This document shows, piece after piece, positions 1 through 5,284 of a DNA stretch of 6,855 nt (position 1 is its first letter; every line of letters begins with the position of its first letter). The notes beneath the pieces are model-generated. The model was not told the DNA's origin. It saw only the letters and a program-made list of their open reading frames with translations, and did no database searches. Both the position numbers and the translations under genes were made by a program. This DNA is from Nitrosarchaeum sp. (GTDB lineage Archaea > Thermoproteota > Nitrososphaeria > Nitrososphaerales > Nitrosopumilaceae). The stretch lies in the NCBI GenBank assembly GCA_009697485.1, contig SICY01000041.1, forward strand, positions 1 to 6,855, in the 5' to 3' direction.

Positions 1-134
1 TCACACTGGAAAAAAAATTATCCGAATTATCCAAAGAATTAGAACAAGAAACCAATCATGAAAAACAACAAGAGATCCTAAGATCAATTAATTCACTCAT
101 AGAAACAACGAAAAAGTTGCAGCACAAACAATAA
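1..134 (+). CDS. C-terminal end of an unknown coiled-coil protein (5' partial)
   Basis: The third reading frame is open from the window edge to a TAA at 132-134 and encodes the last 43 residues of a protein whose start lies outside the window. The visible part begins TLEKKLSELSKEL and is almost entirely Glu, Lys, Gln, Leu and Ile. Its hydrophobic residues are spaced as in an amphipathic or coiled-coil helix, and it ends in a basic tail (TTKKLQHKQ). The other two plus frames are closed by stops within this stretch. I cannot assign a family or function from the fragment. It ends 37 bases before the Sec61-beta gene on the same strand, but a TATA-like box lies between them, so the downstream genes probably have their own promoter. 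Confidence 0.6.
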   Translation, partial: TLEKKLSELSKELEQETNHEKQQEILRSINSLIETTKKLQHKQ

Positions 135-136
135 AG

Positions 137-144
137 TATTTATG
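137..144 (+). promoter_or_regulatory. TATA-like box of the secG-DUF2070 operon
   Basis: The sequence TATTTATG, just after the stop of the preceding gene, is an AT-rich box centred about 32 bases before the Sec61-beta ATG. Archaeal transcription usually starts about 22-28 bases downstream of the box centre. This would give a leader of only a few bases, matching the absence of a ribosome-binding site. No clear purine-rich BRE is visible upstream. The assignment rests on position and composition only. Confidence 0.4.
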
Positions 145-171
145 TCAAAATTCAAGCTTTGAAAAACAGCC

Positions 172-342
172 ATGAGCAGTAAAAGAAAAGGAGCACCACT
201 ACCAGCATCAAGTGGAGGTCTCATGAGATTCTTTGAGGATGAGACTAAAGGATTCAAAGTTGATCCAAAAATTGTTGTTACTGTTCCAATCAGCTTAATT
301 GTGGTTTCATGGTTAATTGACATATTTTTGGCTCCACGATAG
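172..342 (+). CDS. secG: Preprotein translocase subunit Sec61-beta (archaeal SecG)
   Basis: This 56-residue protein is the small beta subunit of the archaeal SecYE-beta channel, which exports and inserts proteins across the cytoplasmic membrane. It has the family layout: a short basic, Ser/Gly/Pro-rich cytoplasmic N-terminus (MSSKRKGAPLPASSGG, residues 1-16), an amphipathic stretch (LMRFFEDETKGFKVDP) and one C-terminal membrane helix (about residues 34-53, IVVTVPISLIVVSWLIDIFL) ending in APR. The length is normal for archaeal homologues, which run to about 50-60 residues. The start at 172 is preferred because an earlier ATG at 142 runs into a stop after six codons. The gene is followed after 3 bases by the DUF2070 gene, so the two are probably cotranscribed. 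In the family, beta is thought to be a non-essential stabilising subunit. Identification is confident from the fold pattern and the PLPASSGGLMRF region. Confidence 0.92.
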   Translation: MSSKRKGAPLPASSGGLMRFFEDETKGFKVDPKIVVTVPISLIVVSWLIDIFLAPR

Positions 343-345
343 AAC

Positions 346-2085
346 ATGGAAAAATCTTCAGATGATGTTTCAAATATACACAATAGGTTTTCCCTTACAT
401 TAATCAATCCAGCATCACACTATTTTTCTCTGGTAGGATCATTAGCTATTGCAGCAGTAATTGTATCTACAGTTTATTTTGGATATCTTGGCTCAGATGA
501 AATTTGGTTTAGAATTATAGGTGTAATTGGAATATTAGCATTAACCCAGTTAATCGATAAACAATTTACCAGGAAAAAAGAGTATTCAAAGTCACTACAT
601 GCGTCTCTTTTTGGAAATATGTTGTGGATTGCAGTATTACTAATGGGGTTACTTGCAAGTGTTGTACTAGCAAAAGATGTATCATTGTTCTTTGTAACAT
701 ATGGAATGTTTCTATTTGCTAGTTTTAGAATCGGAATTTTCACCACAACGTTAGGTGCAAGCATTAGAAAAGCATGGGCCATATGCATGGTGCAACCACT
801 TGCCATGTTCTTAGTAATGATTCCATATGATATGTGGAATTCAATGCTGACAAATCCAATGGCAATAGGATTTGGGGCAGTGTTTTTGATAATTGCCAGT
901 GTTTGGTCTGTATTAACAGATAGAGCTGGAAGACCAGGTATGGAAAGCACACACAGAACAATACAAGCATACTTGGCATCACAAGGAAATGATTTTACAG
1001 AAGCTGAAGAGATCATCGAACAGCGTTCGTATAAAACCAAAGTATCTACATCTCAAATAAGACTACGTTCATCAAATGGAAACACAGAATTTAGGATGGT
1101 CTTACCTGAGATTCATCCAGGCCCATATCATCCAGTCGGAGGAAGTAATATTCCATATTTGATTTACAAAAATCTAGATTCTTCAGCAATGGTCATGCAT
1201 AGTATTTCAGATCACTCGTTAAATCTTCCATCAAAAAATGAAGTGGAGAACTATTTGAAAAATCTAGACAAAAGCATAGTCAAAGAAGAGGGACTAGTAT
1301 GCACAGAACCAGTAACTGTTCAAATTAACAAAGCCAGAGTCACGGGTTTACTCTTTGGAAATAATCCGTTATTGTTTCTCTCATTATCACCACATGGTAT
1401 GGAAGATATTCCAAACTATATGAAAAAAGAAATCGAACAATATGCTAAAAATAGAAACTATGTTAGAATATTGATTGTCGATTGCCATAATGCAATGGGT
1501 GAGGAAATTTCAAAAGAAGATGGAGCAGATATGCTAAAAGCAGCAAAGTCTTGTCTTGATTCTTTAATTACAAAGGATAGTTATCCCATAGAATTTGGCT
1601 ATGCAAATTCAGACAGTATGGATGTATGGACAGAAGACTTGGGAATGGGTGGCCTAGGAATAGTATGCCTAAAAATCAACGGTAAGAAATTCTTTCTTGG
1701 ATGGGCAGATGCAAACAATATGGAAAATGGAATAAGAGAAAAAATTGTAGAGAATTTTGCAAAAAAAGAATATCAATTATTAGAAATTTGTACTTCAGAC
1801 ACACACTATGCCCCAGTTAAAGCAAGAAACAGAAATGGATACTATCAACTAGGATTAATCACAGGTGCAGAAAAACTATCCAAGTGGTTTTTGGAAATTG
1901 CAAAAAATGCAGAATCAAAAACAACATCGGCAAAATTTGAAATTTTGGAAAATGAGACGGATGTAAAAATTATGGGACCTGGAATATACGAGGATTATTC
2001 TAAAGCACTAGATAATTCCCTAAAAATAACAAAAGGGTTTATGATTGGAAGTGTCATATTATTTGTAATTACTTTGTTCCTTTAG
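346..2085 (+). CDS. DUF2070 family archaeal integral membrane protein
   Basis: This 579-residue protein matches the archaeal DUF2070 family (predicted membrane proteins of unknown function). Residues about 27-192 contain around six hydrophobic helices (27-47, 54-70, 88-108, 112-133, 144-160, 172-191). A large soluble domain follows (about 200-560), then a final hydrophobic helix at the C-terminus (563-579). The soluble domain carries clusters that look like metal-binding or catalytic motifs: EIHPGPYHPVGGSN (255-268), HSISDH (285-290), SPHGMEDIP (348-356), DCHN (379-382) and TSDTHYAP (483-490). They suggest, but do not prove, a metal-dependent hydrolase tethered to the membrane. The ATG lies 3 bases after the Sec61-beta stop with no ribosome-binding site, so translation is probably coupled to secG. 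The last 17 bases overlap a convergent minus-strand mini-ORF. The family name is confident; the enzymatic role is inference. Confidence 0.88.
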   Translation: MEKSSDDVSNIHNRFSLTLINPASHYFSLVGSLAIAAVIVSTVYFGYLGSDEIWFRIIGVIGILALTQLIDKQFTRKKEYSKSLHASLFGNMLWIAVLLMGLLASVVLAKDVSLFFVTYGMFLFASFRIGIFTTTLGASIRKAWAICMVQPLAMFLVMIPYDMWNSMLTNPMAIGFGAVFLIIASVWSVLTDRAGRPGMESTHRTIQAYLASQGNDFTEAEEIIEQRSYKTKVSTSQIRLRSSNGNTEFRMVLPEIHPGPYHPVGGSNIPYLIYKNLDSSAMVMHSISDHSLNLPSKNEVENYLKNLDKSIVKEEGLVCTEPVTVQINKARVTGLLFGNNPLLFLSLSPHGMEDIPNYMKKEIEQYAKNRNYVRILIVDCHNAMGEEISKEDGADMLKAAKSCLDSLITKDSYPIEFGYANSDSMDVWTEDLGMGGLGIVCLKINGKKFFLGWADANNMENGIREKIVENFAKKEYQLLEICTSDTHYAPVKARNRNGYYQLGLITGAEKLSKWFLEIAKNAESKTTSAKFEILENETDVKIMGPGIYEDYSKALDNSLKITKGFMIGSVILFVITLFL

Positions 2086-2173
2086 GTAAACAAATTTCAA
2101 ACGGTTTATCATGTAATGGTTCACCACAATCACGACAAAGTCTAGCCCTTTCATCTAATTTCTTGTCTGTTAT
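2069..2173 (-). CDS. Mini zinc-ribbon-like protein, 34 codons, non-canonical start
   Basis: On the minus strand, a frame ending in TAA (2071-2069) encodes about 34 residues with a Cys/His pattern: CRDCGEPLHDKPFEICLPKG, that is CxxCG, a His five residues after the second Cys, and a final Cys seven residues after that. This resembles a one-site zinc ribbon. The N-terminal part (TDKKLDERAR) is charged. The frame is closed upstream by a TAA at 2185-2183, and no in-frame ATG, GTG or TTG exists. The candidate starts are ATA (2173-2171, used here) and CTG (2179-2177). A TATA-like box (2203-2196) is centred 27 bases upstream of the ATA, as expected for a leaderless archaeal gene starting there. It overlaps the 3' end of DUF2070 by 17 bases. 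It could be a real gene with an unusual start, one whose ATG mutated to ATA, or a decaying remnant. No specific function can be assigned; nucleic-acid or protein binding would be typical of such ribbons. Confidence 0.55.
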   Translation of the reverse strand: MTDKKLDERARLCRDCGEPLHDKPFEICLPKGTK

Positions 2174-2195
2174 ACTCAGGTATTATAGAAATTAT

Positions 2196-2203
2196 GTATT
2201 AAA
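2196..2203 (-). promoter_or_regulatory. TATA-like box for the mini zinc-protein gene
   Basis: Read on the minus strand the sequence is TTTAATAC, centred about 27 bases upstream of the ATA codon that opens the Cys/His mini-ORF. The spacing is that of an archaeal promoter driving a leaderless transcript. It lies in the 118-base region between two divergent genes, so the evidence is moderate at best in such AT-rich DNA. Confidence 0.35.
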
Positions 2204-2262
2204 CTAAGAGAAATGAGAGTTAGTTCAATTATTCTTTTGATTCCGGACTAATAGAAAATAGG

Positions 2263-2270
2263 TTTTATTA
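2263..2270 (+). promoter_or_regulatory. TATA box of the solute-binding protein gene
   Basis: TTTTATTA is centred about 26 bases upstream of the ATG at 2292, the spacing expected when transcription starts at or within a few bases of the start codon. A purine-rich stretch (AATAGAAAATAGG) lies directly upstream, where a BRE would be. No Shine-Dalgarno sequence is present before the ATG (AAATAACGGTT), which also suggests a leaderless mRNA. Confidence 0.5.
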
Positions 2271-2291
2271 CAACCAAACTAAATAACGGTT

Positions 2292-4754
2292 ATGAAATTA
2301 TTGCTAGTATTCATACTAGCTCTCACAGTAGTATCTTTAATCCATAATGATTCATTTGCAGAAAAGAGTACATTTTTTGATTCTGTAAAGTTTATCCAGT
2401 ATTTGGATGAAAATACAGCACTAGAAGAAGTAAGAAATGGTAATTTAGATATTTATTATTATAGAATTTCCTCAGATAGATTAGAAAATCAAAAATCACG
2501 GGAAGGATTAGAGGTGTTTGATTCAACGGGAGGGTCTTACAGTATACTAGTAAATCCAGCAGAATCAAATGAATTTAATCCATTTTCAATTAAAGATGTG
2601 AGATTTGCATTAAACTATCTAATAGATAGAAAATTGATTGTAAATGAATTGATGGGGGGATATGGTGCACCTATGATCTCTTACTATAGTCCTTCAGACC
2701 CAGAATACCTTACTATAATAGAACAGTTAGAGACATTCAATTTCAAATATAATCCAATATTGGCAGAAGAGATGATTTCAAACGCACTACAAGAAAAAGG
2801 TGCAACAAAATCAAATCACAAATTGGAAATTAATCACAAGCCAATTGAGATTACAATTTTTATCAGAAGTGATGATCCGGTAAGAAAATCTATTGGTGAG
2901 ATTTTATCTTCTGAATTAGAAAATATAGGATTCATAGTAAAAAAAGACTATGGGGATTTGAACAAGGCTTTTGTTGTTGTGCATGGCTCAGACCCAGCAG
3001 AAATGAAATGGAATCTGTATACGGAAGGTTGGGGAAGATCTGCATTTGTAAAATATGATTCAGTAGGATTATCTCAAATGTATGCTCCATGGTTTTCAAA
3101 TATGCCTGGATTCAATAACCCTTCATATTGGAATTACAAAAATGAGTACTTGGATACTATAACTCAAAAAATTTACACCGGTGATTTTCAGTCAGAAGAT
3201 GAAAGAGCAGATTTGATTCAAGATGCAATTGCAGAAGGAGTTGATCAATCAGTTAGAATTTTTCTAGCAAGTAAAATTGATCAGTATGTAGCAAATGAGA
3301 AAATGAAGGGAATAATTAATGATTTGGGAGCTGGAGTTCCAAGTAGATTCACACCAATTAATGCTAGAGGGGAAGATAAAGAACTAGTTATTGGCGTTAA
3401 GCAAATCTATCAGGGAGCATGGAATCCAGTAATGGGATTAGGGGACACATATAGCAGACAAATCTGGGGAATAATTTCAGATCCTATTACTTTCAAACAC
3501 CCATTCACAGGAAAAACATTTCCAGTCAGAGCAGATTGGGATGTAGAGACAGCGGGGCCAAATGGGAAATTAAATGTGCCAGATGATGTAATAATGTGGG
3601 ATCCGGAGAAACAGCAATGGGGAAAAGTACCCTCTGGAACTCAAGCAACAAGTAAAGTCAGATTTGATTTTAAATTTAGCAATTGGCATAATGGCCAAAA
3701 AATGGATATGAATGATATTTTACATTCATTGTATTTTACAATGGAGTGGGGAACACAAACGGATGAAAATGACAAGACATTTGATGTGGAATTCACACCA
3801 ATAGCCTCACAGGCGGTTCAAACTATAATTGGAATCAAGCCTGTTGATGAGGACACAATTGATGTTTATGTGAATTATTGGCACTTTGAGGAAGGTGAGA
3901 TTGCAGATTGGGCAGCATTATGGAGCTCAATGCCATGGGAAATTTCTGCTGCAATGGAACAAGCTGTAATAGATGGAAAAGCATCATTTTCCAGATCCGG
4001 TGCAACCAATAAAAATGTCAGTTGGATTTCTTTAATAATTCCAAATGATGCTCAAATGATTCAAAGTTATTTGAATGACTTTAGTGAAAAGAAATACATT
4101 CCAAAATCACTAGAGTCATTTGAAACAGATTTTAATTATTTTGATAGTAGGTATACCGCATCATCAGAATGGGTTGAAGTAAACAATCACGCAGTGATTA
4201 GTAATGGACCATTTTACCTTAGTACGTATTCACCAGAATCAAGAACCATTACTGTTAATGCTTTTGATGATGAAACATATCCTTTCAAGTTAGGGTACTG
4301 GTCAGAATTTGAAAAGACAGAATTTCCAAAAATAACAAATGTGAATTCACCAGATATCATTCAAAAAGGAACTGAATTAGAGATAAACATAGAAACATCA
4401 CATGCAGATTCAATTCTTTATTTTCTGACAGATAGTAACGGGAATTCAACATTATCAGAACTAATTGGCGTAGACAAAAATTCCACCAGTATCAAGATTC
4501 CAGGCGAAAAAATAGAGAAGATGGGAACAGGTGCAAAAGATCTAAAAATATTTGCCATTTCTAATTCAGTGTTAAAACCAGATTACTATTCTACAAGTTT
4601 CTTGGTAGTGGAAAACAAAGGAGTACTGCCTGAGATAAATCAAAACGATATAGAATTTAATGAAAATAATTCTTTTGAATGGATATGGCTAATTGTACCC
4701 ATAACAATCATTGTGACAACTGCAATATACATTAAGAAAAGAAAACATCGTTAA
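2292..4754 (+). CDS. Membrane-anchored ABC-type solute-binding protein, family 5 (permuted domain order)
   Basis: This 820-residue extracellular protein belongs to the SBP_bac_5 group (peptide/nickel-type ABC transporter binding proteins). Residues 1-23 form a signal peptide (basic start, hydrophobic core, likely cleavage after SFA). Residues about 27-357 match the second half of a classical OppA-like protein: VKFIQYLDENTALEEVRNGNLDI, then FNPFSIKDVRFALNYLIDR (95-113), AEEMISNALQEKG and the C-terminal helix region. Residues about 362-680 match the classical first half: ELVIGVKQIYQGAWNP (364-379), VRFDFKFSNWHNGQKMDMND (456-475), a VDEDTIDVYV strand and the NGPFYL turn (638-643). The halves are therefore in reversed order. 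A beta-sandwich (Ig-like) domain follows (about 681-775), then a linker, a membrane helix (796-815) and a basic tail KKRKHR, so the protein is anchored outside the membrane. No permease or ATPase gene is visible nearby. The ligand is unknown; peptides are the default guess for the family. It converges on Tsr3 with a 3-base gap. Confidence 0.85.
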   Translation: MKLLLVFILALTVVSLIHNDSFAEKSTFFDSVKFIQYLDENTALEEVRNGNLDIYYYRISSDRLENQKSREGLEVFDSTGGSYSILVNPAESNEFNPFSIKDVRFALNYLIDRKLIVNELMGGYGAPMISYYSPSDPEYLTIIEQLETFNFKYNPILAEEMISNALQEKGATKSNHKLEINHKPIEITIFIRSDDPVRKSIGEILSSELENIGFIVKKDYGDLNKAFVVVHGSDPAEMKWNLYTEGWGRSAFVKYDSVGLSQMYAPWFSNMPGFNNPSYWNYKNEYLDTITQKIYTGDFQSEDERADLIQDAIAEGVDQSVRIFLASKIDQYVANEKMKGIINDLGAGVPSRFTPINARGEDKELVIGVKQIYQGAWNPVMGLGDTYSRQIWGIISDPITFKHPFTGKTFPVRADWDVETAGPNGKLNVPDDVIMWDPEKQQWGKVPSGTQATSKVRFDFKFSNWHNGQKMDMNDILHSLYFTMEWGTQTDENDKTFDVEFTPIASQAVQTIIGIKPVDEDTIDVYVNYWHFEEGEIADWAALWSSMPWEISAAMEQAVIDGKASFSRSGATNKNVSWISLIIPNDAQMIQSYLNDFSEKKYIPKSLESFETDFNYFDSRYTASSEWVEVNNHAVISNGPFYLSTYSPESRTITVNAFDDETYPFKLGYWSEFEKTEFPKITNVNSPDIIQKGTELEINIETSHADSILYFLTDSNGNSTLSELIGVDKNSTSIKIPGEKIEKMGTGAKDLKIFAISNSVLKPDYYSTSFLVVENKGVLPEINQNDIEFNENNSFEWIWLIVPITIIVTTAIYIKKRKHR
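2303..2320. repeat. 18-bp perfect-arm inverted repeat inside the binding-protein start
   Basis: GCTAGTAT-TC-ATACTAGC has two perfect 8-base complementary arms around a 2-base centre. It lies 11-28 bases downstream of the A of the ATG, within the signal-peptide codons. In a leaderless transcript it would sit right behind the 5' end. It could be an operator for a dimeric regulator blocking initiation or early elongation. A hairpin with a 2-base loop is less favourable. Coincidence cannot be excluded. Confidence 0.5.
4734..4746 (-). terminator. Possible T-rich terminator after tsr3
   Basis: Read on the minus strand, transcripts leaving the Tsr3 gene meet TTTTCTTTTCTTA about 12-24 bases after the stop. 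Archaeal transcription often ends at such T-rich tracts without a hairpin. The tract lies within the last codons of the convergent binding-protein gene, where it encodes the basic KKRK tail, so its A/T richness may simply reflect Lys codons. Confidence 0.25.
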
Positions 4755-4757
4755 TTA

Positions 4758-5252
4758 TTAATCAGATATACCATATTCTTTTAGAATGACATCGATTTGA
4801 TCTTCAGATTCTAATTTAGAATATTCATCTAAAAGATTTTGGTTTAATTCGTAAAAAGTATGCCCCCACTTGAATTTATCAAGTATTGCAAGTGCCTCAT
4901 CTCTAAAACCTAAAATAAATAATGAGGCAGATATGGCTTCAGCAGTAGTAAGTTTATTGAATTTTGCATAATTAACAGGATTACCAGCAAGCAATGGGGG
5001 TAATTTTCTTTTGATGCCACTAAATTTTTTTGAAAATGCCTGGTCAGCAAGAGTCCAGGAGCAATCAATTCCAACTATTGAATTTATCAAAGATTTGTCT
5101 TTAGGTAAAAGGGTTTTTTCAGAAAAAGGATCTAAGACAAGTCCTTTATTTCCTATTTTTTTGATATTTTTTGCAATTCCAAATTTAACCATTTTTGCTG
5201 CGGTACATTTTTTTGGATCATCCTGATAAAACATCAAAACCTGAAGATTCAT
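4758..5252 (-). CDS. tsr3: Tsr3-type small-subunit rRNA aminocarboxypropyltransferase (DUF367)
   Basis: This 164-residue protein matches the archaeal/eukaryotic Tsr3 family. These enzymes transfer the 3-amino-3-carboxypropyl group of S-adenosylmethionine to the (pseudo)uridine in helix 31 of small-subunit rRNA, a late ribosome-maturation step in the cytoplasm. Family signatures are in order: DDPKKCTAAKMVKFG (11-25), GIDCSW (61-66), RKLPPLLAGNPVNYAKF (82-98), KLTTAEAISASLFILGF (100-116) and KFKWGHTFYELNQNLLDEYS (126-145). Length is typical for archaeal members, so it appears complete. The ATG at 5252 places the DDPKKC motif ten residues in, as expected, and a TATA-like box lies about 24 bases upstream. 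Two in-frame TAA stops in tandem end the gene. It starts 32 bases after the upstream surface-protein gene ends and converges on the binding-protein gene. The relationship to its neighbours is probably only positional. Confidence 0.93.
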   Translation of the reverse strand: MNLQVLMFYQDDPKKCTAAKMVKFGIAKNIKKIGNKGLVLDPFSEKTLLPKDKSLINSIVGIDCSWTLADQAFSKKFSGIKRKLPPLLAGNPVNYAKFNKLTTAEAISASLFILGFRDEALAILDKFKWGHTFYELNQNLLDEYSKLESEDQIDVILKEYGISD

Positions 5253-5272
5253 AGAATTAGATATGAAATGAT

Positions 5273-5280
5273 AGTATTTT
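5273..5280 (-). promoter_or_regulatory. TATA-like box for tsr3
   Basis: On the minus strand AAAATACT lies in the 32-base gap between the surface-protein stop and the Tsr3 ATG, centred about 24 bases before the ATG. That spacing fits a leaderless promoter and suggests Tsr3 can be transcribed independently of the upstream gene. The evidence is position and composition only. Confidence 0.4.
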
Positions 5281-5284
5281 GAAC

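Noticed and set aside
151..163. Inverted repeat TTCAA-GCT-TTGAA upstream of secG
   Set aside because: Five-base arms in AT-rich DNA occur often by chance; there is no second copy or other support.
93..407. 104-codon minus-strand frame across secG
   Set aside because: It covers the Sec61-beta gene and the two flanking gene ends in antisense. The plus-strand genes explain the region fully.
474..1040. 188-codon open frame on the minus strand inside DUF2070
   Set aside because: It lies fully antisense to a gene with clear family motifs and membrane helices, its translation shows no recognisable domain, and no promoter is apparent; it is a shadow frame.
2213..2251. Twelve-residue plus-strand peptide (MRVSSIILLIPD) before the binding-protein gene
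   Set aside because: It is too short, has no promoter at the right distance, and the binding-protein TATA box lies downstream of it, so it would not be on that transcript.
4774..4786. ATTCTTTTAGAAT as a terminator hairpin for the binding-protein gene
   Set aside because: The arms are short and it lies inside Tsr3 codons, explained by coding sequence; the T run is too short to claim.
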